44,811 nucleotides of DNA, taken from assembly GCA_003135415.1 (NCBI GenBank), contig PLBP01000041.1:1-44811 (forward strand), read 5' to 3'. The position numbers and the translations under genes are program-made. The number at the start of each line of letters is the position of its first letter. The stretch's first letter is position 1. Origin of the DNA: Hyphomicrobiales bacterium (GTDB lineage: Bacteria > Pseudomonadota > Alphaproteobacteria > Rhizobiales > Xanthobacteraceae). Below the pieces are notes generated by a model. It had not been told where the DNA came from. It was given only the letters and a program-made list of their open reading frames with translations, and did not search any database. Shown here piece by piece: positions 34,706 to 44,811 of the stretch.

Positions 34706-34771
34706 GGTGCTCTCCGTCTCGTTTCGAAACAGGCGCCTTCTACAGTTCAAGACGCATGCCGGGAGCGGAGC

Positions 34772-34836
34772 GGAATGCTTAAAAAAGAGCGGCGCGGAAT
34801 GCTTAAAAAAGAGCGGCGCGGAATGCTTAAAAAAGA
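34772..34836. repeat. 24-bp tandem repeat, about 2.7 copies
   Basis: The unit GGAATGCTTAAAAAAGAGCGGCGC starts at 34772, 34796 and 34820; the first two copies are identical and the third is cut after 17 bases. It lies between the acyltransferase start and the glnA terminator, and its A-runs merge with the terminator's T-run (read on the minus strand). Confidence 0.9.
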
Positions 34837-34860
34837 AAAAGGGCGCCCTCAGGCGCCCTT
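34827..34860 (-). terminator. Rho-independent terminator of glnA
   Basis: Read on the minus strand, the stem AAGGGCGCC (from 34860) pairs with GGCGCCCTT (ending 34839) around the loop TGAG. A long T-rich tract interrupted by single C follows (34838-34827). It lies about 40 bases after the glnA stop codon. Confidence 0.9.
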
Positions 34861-34897
34861 GTAAGTTGATCGCGCTTGCACGCGACTGGGAGGAAGC

Positions 34898-36307
34898 TCA
34901 GGACGAGTAGTACATCTCGAATTCGACCGGATGCGGCGTGTGTTCGAAGCGGATGATTTCCTGCATCTTGAGATCGATGTAGGACTCGATGAAGTCGTCG
35001 TTGAACACGTCGCCCTTCTTCAAGAACTCGCGATCCTTGTCGAGGTTGTGAAGTGCCTCGCGCAACGAGCCGCAGACGGTCGGGATTTTCTTCAACTCCT
35101 TCGGCGGAAGATCGTAGAGATCCTTATCCACCGCCTCGCCGGGATCGAGCTTGTTCTGGATGCCGTCGAGCCCCGCCATCAGCATCGCCGAAAAGCCGAG
35201 ATAGGGATTAGCGAGCGGATCCGGGAAGCGGACCTCGACGCGCTTGGCTTTCGGATTGGAGGTGAAGGGGATGCGGCACGACGCCGAGCGGTTGCGCGCC
35301 GAATAGGCGAGCAGCACCGGCGCTTCGAAGCCCGGAACCAGACGCTTGTAGGAATTGGTCGTCGGGTTGGTGAAGGCGTTGATTGCCTTGGCGTGCTTGA
35401 TGATACCGGCGATGTAGGAGAGGCAGGTTTCCGACAAATCGGAATACTTGTTGCCGGCGAACACCGGCGTCGAGCCTTTCCAGATCGACTGGTGGCAGTG
35501 CATGCCGGAGCCGTTGTCGCCGTAGACGGGCTTCGGCATGAAGGTCGCGGTCTTGCCGTAGATGTTGGCGACCATGTGGATGCAGTATTTGTAGATCTGC
35601 AGATGGTCGGCCATCATCACCAGCGGGCCGAATTTCATGCCGAGTTCGTGCTGGGCGGACGCCACTTCGTGGTGATGCTTCTCGACCTTGACGCCCATCT
35701 TGGCCATGGCGCCGAGCATCTCGGAGCGCATGTCCTGAGCGGAGTCCTGTGGCGGCACCGGGAAATATCCCTTCTTGGTGCCGATGCGGTGACCCAGATT
35801 GCCGCCCTCATATTCGGTATCCATGTTCGAGGGCAGCTCGACCGAGTCGATCCTGAAGCCGGTGTTGTAGGGATCGGCCTTGAACTTCACGTCGTCGAAC
35901 ACGAAGAATTCGGCTTCGGGCCCGAAATAGATGTTGTCGCCGACGCCCGTCGATTTCATGTAGGCGACGGCCTTCTTGGCCATCCCGCGCGGGTCGCGAT
36001 TATAGGGCTCGCCGGTGGTCGGCTCGAGCACGTCGCACACGATCGAGAGCGTGGTTTCCGCGAAGAAAGGATCGATGCACGCGGTCGAAGGGTCGGGCAT
36101 CAGGTTCATATCGGACTCGTTGATCGCCTTCCAGCCGGCGATCGAAGAGCCGTCGAACATCACGCCTTCGCCGAAAGTGTCTTCTTCGAACATCGAGATG
36201 TCGAAGGTGACATGCTGCCACTTGCCGCGCGGGTCGGTGAAACGGCAGTCGACGTACTTAACGTCTTTGTCCTTCATCAATTTGAGGACATCCTTAGCGG
36301 TCGTCAT
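34898..36307 (-). CDS. glnA: Glutamine synthetase type I
   Basis: A 469-residue type I glutamine synthetase. It condenses glutamate and ammonia with ATP in the cytoplasm as a dodecamer. The signature motifs are FDGSSIAGW, the ATP-binding [12 protein letters not shown] region, and [13 protein letters not shown]. Adenylylation Tyr398 lies in [10 protein letters not shown], so activity should be tuned by GlnE together with PII. It follows glnB by 63 bases on the same strand, the usual glnBA operon of alphaproteobacteria, and ends in a strong terminator. Confidence 0.97.
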   Translation of the reverse strand: MTTAKDVLKLMKDKDVKYVDCRFTDPRGKWQHVTFDISMFEEDTFGEGVMFDGSSIAGWKAINESDMNLMPDPSTACIDPFFAETTLSIVCDVLEPTTGEPYNRDPRGMAKKAVAYMKSTGVGDNIYFGPEAEFFVFDDVKFKADPYNTGFRIDSVELPSNMDTEYEGGNLGHRIGTKKGYFPVPPQDSAQDMRSEMLGAMAKMGVKVEKHHHEVASAQHELGMKFGPLVMMADHLQIYKYCIHMVANIYGKTATFMPKPVYGDNGSGMHCHQSIWKGSTPVFAGNKYSDLSETCLSYIAGIIKHAKAINAFTNPTTNSYKRLVPGFEAPVLLAYSARNRSASCRIPFTSNPKAKRVEVRFPDPLANPYLGFSAMLMAGLDGIQNKLDPGEAVDKDLYDLPPKELKKIPTVCGSLREALHNLDKDREFLKKGDVFNDDFIESYIDLKMQEIIRFEHTPHPVEFEMYYSS

Positions 36308-36370
36308 TTGAACTTACCCCCTGTGATTTTGGTCCCTCGGGCCGAGGTACGCTTAGGTTGAACAAGTGCA

Positions 36371-38483
<2,113 letters not shown>

Positions 38484-38510
38484 GGCCGAACCATCGAGAT
38501 CAAGGAGAGG

Positions 38511-40186
38511 TCACAGCACCGACCGCCCGAAGGCGTGGTCCAGCATCCCGAGCGCGATTTCACGCTCGCCCATGATGACGAAATTCGCGCCGTGCTTTTG
38601 CAGGTGCTCGACCTCGGCATCGGAATGGGCGCGGGCAATGATCTCGAGCTTCGGATTGGCGCGCCGGGCCTGCTCGGACACCTGGCCCGCTTCGAAGCCA
38701 TCGGGAATGGCGATGAAGAGCCAGCGCGCGGCGCTCAAATTCGCCGCCTTCAGCACGCGAGGATCGGCGGCATTGCCGACGATCAGCTCGAGCGTCTGCT
38801 TGCGGGCGGCCTCCGCCATTTTCTCCCGTTCTTCGATCACCAGGAACGGCTTTCCCTCACGCCGCAGCCGCTCGGCGACGATGGTGCCGACCCGTCCGAT
38901 GCCCACGACCACGGTGTGGTCTCGCAGCGCCGTGGGCGGGATTTCTTCCTCTTCCTTGGCTGCCGCTGCGAGATTTCCGCTCGGCTCGACGAGCTGGAAC
39001 TTCGCCTTCAGCCGCGTGATCGCGGCGAAATAGAACGGATTGACCAGGATCGAAAGAATGGCGCCGGCAAGGATCAAATCTTGTCCTTCCTGCGGCAGGA
39101 TTTTCAGATTCACGCCGAGTGCGGCGAGGATGAACGAGAACTCGCCGATCTGCGCCAGGCTCGCGCCGATTGTGAGCGCCGTCGCCATCGGATGGCGAAA
39201 GAGGCGCACGATCAAATAGGCGGCGATCGGATTGCAGAAGAGGATCACGATCAGCGTCGCCGTGAGCGAAAACGGGTTGCGCAAGAGAACGGCCGGATTG
39301 AACAACATGCCGACCGAAACGAAGAAGAGGACGGCGAAGGCGTCGCGCAAGGGCAGCGACGCTTCCGCGGCGCGTTGCGAAAGCGTCGACTCGCTCAAGA
39401 TCATGCCGGCGAAGAACGCGCCGAGCGCGAACGAAACACCGAATAGCTGCGCCGCCCCATAGGCGACGCCGAGCGCGATCGCGAGTACCGCGAGCCGGAA
39501 CAGCTCGCGCGGGCCCGTATGCGCGACGTAGTGCAGAATTTCGGAATGACGCGCTGACCGACGACGAGCATCAACGCGATAAAGGCAAGCACCTTGGCAA
39601 GCGTAATGCCCACGGCGCGGAGGATATCGTCGAAGGGAGCGGCAGCCGCGCCGCCGGCGTTCAACAGGCCGGCCAAGGCCGGGATCAGGACAAGTGCCAG
39701 GATCATCGCGAGGTCCTGCACCACGAGCCAGCCGACGGCGATGCGGCCGCGTTCGGTCGCCATCAGATGGCGTTCCTGCAAGGCGCGGGTGAGCACGACG
39801 GTGCTCGCGACCGAAAGTGCCAGGCCGAAGACGTAGCCCGCACCTGCAGGCCAGCCCGAAAGGCGCGCGACGCCCATTCCCAGAAGCGTTGCCACCAAAA
39901 TCTGCGCGAGAGCGCCCGGGATCGCGATCGCTTTGACGGACAGAAGATCCTTCAGCGAGAAGTGCAGGCCGACGCCGAACATCAACAGAATGACGCCGAT
40001 CTCGGCGAGATCGGAGGCAATCGCTTGATCGGCCACATAGCCGGGCGTGAAGGGACCGACCATGACACCGGCGAGCACGTAGCCCACGAGCGGCGAAATT
40101 CGGAAGCGGTTCGCCGCCGCCCCCAGCAGGAAGGCGAGCACGATGGCGATGACGAGCGTACCGATCAGCGGCGTGTGATGCGGCAT
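38511..40186 (-). pseudogene. CPA2 cation/proton antiporter with TrkA-N domain (YbaL/KefB-like), frameshifted
   Basis: The gene encodes a membrane antiporter: Na_H_exchanger helices (residues about 1-380), then a TrkA-N nucleotide-binding domain (HTVVVGIGRVGTIVAERL). The N-terminus MPHHTPLIGTLVIAI and RISPLVGYVLAGVMVGPFTPG are typical of YbaL-type CPA2 proteins. The frame breaks near 39539-39541. The first part (from 40186) reads VVGQRVIPKF and then nonsense to a stop at 39401. The continuation HYVAHTGPRELFRLAVLAIA is one frame off and runs to 38511. One missing A on the minus strand (AAA for AAAA) would restore a normal protein of about 558 residues. This may be true inactivation or a homopolymer error. 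It is convergent with the nnr gene. Confidence 0.88.
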
Positions 40187-40334
40187 AATGCGATGATATC
40201 GGCTTTATCGAATACCGCCATAAAGCCCTTGACTGGCGGCCTCGCGGTGTTTCGAAAGCGAACTTTTGCACGCCGAAGACGCCATGCTATACCGCGCGCG
40301 GCCGGCGCCGGTCCTCGCGGGCACCGTGCTTCTC

Positions 40335-40419
40335 GCGGGCGTGGCGGAACTGGTAGACGCGCGGGATTTAGGTTCCCGTGACGAAAGTCGTGGGGGTTCG
40401 AGTCCCTCCGCCCGCACCA
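40335..40419 (+). tRNA. tRNA-Leu (UAG anticodon)
   Basis: Acceptor arms GCGGGCG (40335-40341) and CGCCCGC (40409-40415) pair fully, with discriminator A and an encoded CCA (40417-40419). The anticodon stem CGGGA/TCCCG encloses TTTAGGT, giving UAG. The long variable arm (class II) and the T loop GTTCGAGTC are as expected for leucine. It lies 41 bases upstream of tig. Confidence 0.96.
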
Positions 40420-40459
40420 CTTCCGCGCCGGATTGGCATCAAACGAAGAGACTGAATCA

Positions 40460-41872
40460 ATGCAAGTGAAAGAAACCCTCTCCGAGGGCCTCAAGCGCGA
40501 ATTCAAGGTGGTGTTGCCAAAGGCCGAGCTCGACGAGCTCGCGAGTACGAAGCTCGCCGGCCTCAAGGACCGCGTGAACTTGCACGGCTTCCGGCCCGGC
40601 AAGGTGCCGCTACCGCATTTGAAACGCGTCTACGGCAAGGCGGTGATGGGCGAGGTGATCGAGCAGGCGATCGCTGACGCCAATACCAAAATCGTCAACG
40701 ACGGCGGCTACCGGCTCGCGATGGAGCCGAAGATCACCTTTCCTTCGGAACAGCCATCGGTGATCAACGAAGTGATCGAGGGCAAGTCCGATCTCGCCTA
40801 CACGGTCGCGATCGAAATTCTGCCGAAGATCGAGCTGGTCAATTTCAAGAACATCAAGCTCGAAAAGCCGGTTGCCCCGGTGGGCGACGTCGAGGTCGAT
40901 GACGCGATCAAACGCATCACCGAGGCCAACCGCTCGTTCAGCACCAAGGAAGGCAACGCTAAAGAGGGCGATCGCGTCGCCATTTCCTTCAAGGGCAAGA
41001 TCGGCGGCGAGCCGTTCGAGGGCGGCGAGGGCGAAGACGTGCCGGTCGTGTTAGGCTCAGGCCGCCTGATCCCCGGCTTCGAGGATCAGCTCATCGGCTA
41101 CAGCGCGGGCCAAAGCGGCACCGTCAAGGTGAAATTTCCCGACGATTACGCCGCCGAGCGCGTCGCCGGCCGCGACGCGAAGTTCGAGGTGACGGTGAGG
41201 GCGGTCGAGGCGCCCGATGCCATCGTACTCGACGATAAGCTCGCCAATTCGCTCGGCGTCGAGTCGCTGGAAAAGCTGAAGCAGCAGGTGCGCGAGCGCG
41301 TCTCGCACGAGCACTTCTTCGCCTCGCGACAGAAGGTGAAACGCAAGCTCCTCGACCAACTCGACAAGCTGCACAAATTCGAGGCCCCGCCTTCGCTCGT
41401 CGAGCAGGAATTTCAGGGCATCTGGCAGTCGATCGAAAAAGACATGGAAAAGCGCCGTGTGAGCTTTAAGGACGAGGATACGACCGAGGAGGAAGCACGC
41501 GAGGAGTATCGTGGGATCGCCGACCGCCGCGTGCGGCTCGGGCTCGTGCTCGCGGAGATCGGAGAGCGCAATAAAATCCAGGTGACGAACGACGAGATTA
41601 CGCGCGCGATTCACGACCAGGCGCGCCAGTTTCCCGGCCGCGAGCAGCAAATCCTGGAGTATTACAAGCAGAATTCGATGGCGGTTGCCGAAATCCGCTC
41701 GCCCATTTTCGAGGACAAGGTGATCGATTTTCTGCTCGAACTCGCGGAGGTGAGCGAAAAGCCGGTCAGCAAGGAACAGCTATTCGCCGATGATGAGGAA
41801 GAAGACGAGGGTAAGACAAGCGCTAAAGGCAAGGGCGGCAAGAACAAGAAGAAGAGCGCCAAGGAAGCCTGA
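40460..41872 (+). CDS. tig: Trigger factor chaperone
   Basis: A 470-residue ribosome-bound chaperone with peptidyl-prolyl isomerase activity. The N-terminal ribosome-binding loop GFRPGKVPLPHLKRVYG is clear (about residues 45-61). The FKBP-type domain (about 155-255) shows GDRVAISFKGKIGGEPFEGG and LGSGRLIPGFEDQLIG. The rest is the helical substrate-binding arm. The lysine- and glutamate-rich tail (about 440-470) is longer than in E. coli. The ATG at 40460 is chosen over an upstream TTG. The order tig-clpP-clpX is conserved, though here two genes separate clpP and clpX. Confidence 0.97.
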   Translation: MQVKETLSEGLKREFKVVLPKAELDELASTKLAGLKDRVNLHGFRPGKVPLPHLKRVYGKAVMGEVIEQAIADANTKIVNDGGYRLAMEPKITFPSEQPSVINEVIEGKSDLAYTVAIEILPKIELVNFKNIKLEKPVAPVGDVEVDDAIKRITEANRSFSTKEGNAKEGDRVAISFKGKIGGEPFEGGEGEDVPVVLGSGRLIPGFEDQLIGYSAGQSGTVKVKFPDDYAAERVAGRDAKFEVTVRAVEAPDAIVLDDKLANSLGVESLEKLKQQVRERVSHEHFFASRQKVKRKLLDQLDKLHKFEAPPSLVEQEFQGIWQSIEKDMEKRRVSFKDEDTTEEEAREEYRGIADRRVRLGLVLAEIGERNKIQVTNDEITRAIHDQARQFPGREQQILEYYKQNSMAVAEIRSPIFEDKVIDFLLELAEVSEKPVSKEQLFADDEEEDEGKTSAKGKGGKNKKKSAKEA

Positions 41873-41970
41873 GGGCCTTACCCTGTCAGCACTCGCGCCC
41901 CATATAGATGCCGATCGGGTATGTTGGCGTTTGAGAGATTCGCGCCACCTTTGCGGGCGGAGGAATGACA

Positions 41971-42618
41971 ATGCGTGATCCAATTGACACCCACATGAAT
42001 TACCTCGTGCCGATGGTGGTGGAGCAAACCAACCGCGGCGAGCGCGCCTATGACATCTATTCGCGCCTCCTGAAGGAGCGGATCATCTTCATCACCGGCG
42101 CGGTCGAGGACGGGATGGCCGCGTTGATCGTGGCACAACTTTTGTTTTTGGAAGCGGAAAATCCGAAAAAAGAAATCTCGATATATATCAACTCGCCGGG
42201 CGGCGTCGTCACCTCCGGCATGGCGATCTACGACACGATGCAGTTCGTGCGCCCCGCGATCGCGACGCTTTGCGTGGGGCAGGCGGCCTCGATGGGCTCC
42301 TTGTTGCTCGCCGCCGGCGAAAAGGGCATGCGCCACGCGCTGCCGAACGCTCGCATCATGCTGCACCAGCCCTCGGGCGGCTTTCAGGGGCAGGCGACCG
42401 ACATCATGCTGCACGCGGCGGAAATTTTTGCGCTGAAGAAGCGGCTCAACGAAATCTACGTCAAGCACACCGGCCAGTCGCTGAAGACGATCGAGGATGC
42501 GCTTGAGCGCGACAAGTTTCTCACCGCCGAAGGCGCGCAGGAATTCGGCGTCATTGACAAAGTGATCTCGAAGCGTCCGACGGTCGAGGAAGGTGCCAAG
42601 GAAGGCGCCAAGGCGTAA
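41971..42618 (+). CDS. clpP: ATP-dependent Clp protease proteolytic subunit
   Basis: A 215-residue serine protease forming the ClpP tetradecamer that degrades proteins unfolded by ClpX or ClpA. The catalytic triad is visible: Ser107 in GQAASMGS, His132 in MLHQPSGG and Asp181 in [11 protein letters not shown]. The ATG at 41971 is favoured because GGAGGA (41959-41964) ends six bases upstream, while the ATG at 41965 touches it. It lies 98 bases after tig. Confidence 0.97.
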   Translation: MRDPIDTHMNYLVPMVVEQTNRGERAYDIYSRLLKERIIFITGAVEDGMAALIVAQLLFLEAENPKKEISIYINSPGGVVTSGMAIYDTMQFVRPAIATLCVGQAASMGSLLLAAGEKGMRHALPNARIMLHQPSGGFQGQATDIMLHAAEIFALKKRLNEIYVKHTGQSLKTIEDALERDKFLTAEGAQEFGVIDKVISKRPTVEEGAKEGAKA

Positions 42619-42717
42619 TCTCCCGCCAGCGCGTCCGGCTGGGGCTCGCCTTTCGGCCATAATCCGATTGTCAAAGGGCACTTGCCGCATAGAATGGTGC
42701 GGTGAGGGAGGGAAGTA

Positions 42718-43185
42718 ATGTGCCGCTTTAAGGCCGTGGTCTTAGCTGTAGCCTTGGCTTTCGCAATGCTGGGCGCGCTCACCGGCGTTTTGCCCGCACC
42801 GGCTCACGCCGAGGTGCTGATCACCGAGCAAGAAGGTATGCGGCCCGCGGCCGCGCCGAAAGCCGAAGAGGCCTCGCGCGGTATTTTCCGGGCGCCGAAG
42901 ATTTCCGTGCTGTCACCGCAGGAAGCGGTTACGTCGCCGTTGAATCTGAAGCTCAAATTCGAAAGCTTCGGCGGCACCAAGATCGACGAAGATTCGGTCA
43001 GGGTCATTTATTTGAAAAATCCTTCCGTCGATCTTACGCCGCGCTTGAAGAGCCATCTCAAGAACAACGGCATCGAGATGGATGTCGCCGAAGCGCCGCC
43101 TGGAGAGCACCACCTCAAGGTCGAGGTGAAGGACAGCGACGGCCATGTGGGAACCGCCGATATCGTCTTCAAAGTAACGAAGTAG
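42718..43185 (+). CDS. Hypothetical secreted protein with Ig-like pattern
   Basis: A 155-residue protein with a clear signal peptide (hydrophobic 6-24, likely cut after APAHA). The mature part contains ISVLSPQEAVTSPLNLKLKF and ends GHVGTADIVFKVTK, a spacing that resembles an immunoglobulin-like beta-sandwich. No catalytic motif is seen. GGAGGGA precedes the ATG. It lies between clpP and the zinc-ribbon membrane gene, all in the same direction; a link to the Clp system is not implied by sequence. Confidence 0.7.
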   Translation: MCRFKAVVLAVALAFAMLGALTGVLPAPAHAEVLITEQEGMRPAAAPKAEEASRGIFRAPKISVLSPQEAVTSPLNLKLKFESFGGTKIDEDSVRVIYLKNPSVDLTPRLKSHLKNNGIEMDVAEAPPGEHHLKVEVKDSDGHVGTADIVFKVTK

Positions 43186-43207
43186 CGGGCGGGCGGGAGA
43201 CGAGAAC

Positions 43208-43993
43208 TTGCTTTGTCCGTTCTGCGCCGAGGAGATCAAGGAACAGGCGGTCGTCTGCAGGCATTGTCATCGCGATCTCGCGGTTCAAAAGCCGCTCCTC
43301 GACGAGAACCAGGCCCTGCGCAAGGAGATCGAGGATCTCAGACGGCAATTCAACAGTTTGCAGAGGACCGCGATCCTGCACCGCGGGAGCCCGCGGCCCA
43401 CGGCGCAGGACAAATCCGCCTTCGCTTTTTCGCCGCGATATGTCGCCGTCTATCTGTTGTTGCCGATCCTGTTGCTGCTCGCTGCCCATTATTTAATCGT
43501 CATCCGTTTCGACTTGCGCGAGATCGTGCTGCGATTGGTTTCCATCGCCCTTTCGCTTCCGTTCGGTTTCGCCCTCTTTTGGCGCCACCGCTCGGGCCCG
43601 ATCCTTCTGATCGTCACCGCCACGATCGTCAGTATCGCCGCGGTGGGTGGAATGCTCGCCGTGGTGAGTCTGATCGACGTGAATGTGCCAATCGTCCCGC
43701 GCGACCGCAGGGAATGGCAGGAAGCGGTCGAACAGGCGCTCAGCATCGGGCTCGCCATGGGTGCGGGCTATATGTTCGCCCGGGTCGCGGAGAATCTGCT
43801 GTTTGGAACCGAAGGCTCACCGGGGCCGCTCAACGCGCTCGCCCGCTCGATCATTTCTCTGGTTGCGCCCTCCAACAACGAGCGCGACCTCAAGGCGCGA
43901 ATCGAATCATTTCAGCAAGTGCTCGCCATGCTGGTGGTGACGGTGACCACATTGGGTTCGATTTATGCGGGTGTGAAAAGCGTCCTCAACTGA
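43208..43993 (+). CDS. Zinc-ribbon multi-pass membrane protein of unknown function
   Basis: A 261-residue protein. It starts with a zinc ribbon (CPFC and CRHC, four cysteines), followed by a short coiled coil (about 33-55) and then four or five membrane helices (about 80-100, 107-122, 131-154, 177-195 and 240-258). The TTG start is supported by GGGAGA ending seven bases upstream. No family beyond the zinc ribbon is recognised. It lies 22 bases after the secreted-protein gene and before the clpX upstream region. Confidence 0.72.
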   Translation: MLCPFCAEEIKEQAVVCRHCHRDLAVQKPLLDENQALRKEIEDLRRQFNSLQRTAILHRGSPRPTAQDKSAFAFSPRYVAVYLLLPILLLLAAHYLIVIRFDLREIVLRLVSIALSLPFGFALFWRHRSGPILLIVTATIVSIAAVGGMLAVVSLIDVNVPIVPRDRREWQEAVEQALSIGLAMGAGYMFARVAENLLFGTEGSPGPLNALARSIISLVAPSNNERDLKARIESFQQVLAMLVVTVTTLGSIYAGVKSVLN

Positions 43994-44113
43994 ATGTGGC
44001 CGCAGCTCTGCGCCTGAATCGGCATTTTTCGCCGCAATTTCCATAATTTACCGCTGCTTTCGGCGAATGAGGCCTCGCTTCGCGGAAATTCGGCATTATG
44101 TTTGCATCTCTTG

Positions 44114-44129
44114 GGTCGAAGATTCGACC
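44114..44129. promoter_or_regulatory. Dyad in the clpX upstream region
   Basis: GGTCGAA (44114-44120) and TTCGACC (44123-44129) form a seven-base inverted repeat two bases apart, followed by ATATATAG, which could be a -10 element. A repressor or activator binding site for clpX is possible. The identity of any regulator is not shown. Confidence 0.3.
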
Positions 44130-44272
44130 AATATATAGGCCGTTGGTAGCGTTAATGTATTCTTGATCCACCCTCGACTAGCATGCTTCGCTAGGGACGT
44201 GCTTGATAGGCGCGCTTAGCGGTCCGGGTGCCGCGCCCGGGTGAGGCCGCGGAGCGACGGAGAGAGACGGAG

Positions 44273-44811
<539 letters not shown>

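Noticed and set aside
34931-36361. Long open frame antisense to glnA
   Set aside because: It mirrors the codon bias of glnA; the translated product has no recognisable protein character.

Overview
The window reads as a chromosome segment of an alphaproteobacterium, most likely of the order Hyphomicrobiales (Xanthobacteraceae or Bradyrhizobiaceae-like). The evidence is the gene content and order (tig-clpP-clpX, rplM-rpsI, glnB-glnA, ctaA next to a DUF2842 gene and metY), the GC-rich coding style, and families of palindromic intergenic repeats that are common in that group. Genus and species cannot be settled from the sequence alone.

Layout. Positions 1-7400 are accessory: a TPR-CHAT protease-like gene cut by the window edge and broken by one extra base, a DUF5993/DsbB pair, an orphan ABC-type solute-binding protein, a leftover TPR-protein tail, and a secreted caspase-family protein fused to an IalB-like domain. 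A 35-base palindromic repeat flanks the caspase gene. Positions 7492-11317 hold a two-gene unit on the minus strand: a SIR2-like NADase-type protein and a 942-residue partner of unknown family. It resembles an anti-phage module and lies 190 bases from a tRNA-Pro gene. From 11713 to 19597 there is a polysaccharide locus: methyltransferase, O-antigen ligase-like protein, polyprenyl-phosphate sugar transferase, GT4 glycosyltransferase and Wza-like export lipoprotein on the minus strand, and a divergent Wzz/GumC protein on the plus strand. Positions 19752-22494 carry a metallophosphoesterase, a cupredoxin, an ECF sigma factor and its anti-sigma factor. A polysaccharide deacetylase follows.

From 23880 to the end the content is mostly core: DUF2842, heme A synthase, O-acetylhomoserine sulfhydrylase, CoA-binding protein, enoyl-CoA hydratase, thioesterase, ribosomal proteins L13 and S9, two tandem diguanylate cyclases, an acyltransferase, glnA and glnB (nitrogen assimilation, with a possible sigma-54 promoter before glnB), a bifunctional NAD(P)HX repair enzyme, a frameshifted CPA2 antiporter, tRNA-Leu, trigger factor, clpP, two uncharacterised genes and the start of clpX.

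The best candidate for an under-described system is the SIR2 plus large-partner pair. The secreted caspase-IalB fusion, lying close to the TPR-CHAT protein, is second. Two genes (TPR-CHAT and the CPA2 antiporter) are each broken by a single-base shift, which could be real decay or assembly error. All family assignments come from reading motifs; no database search was run.
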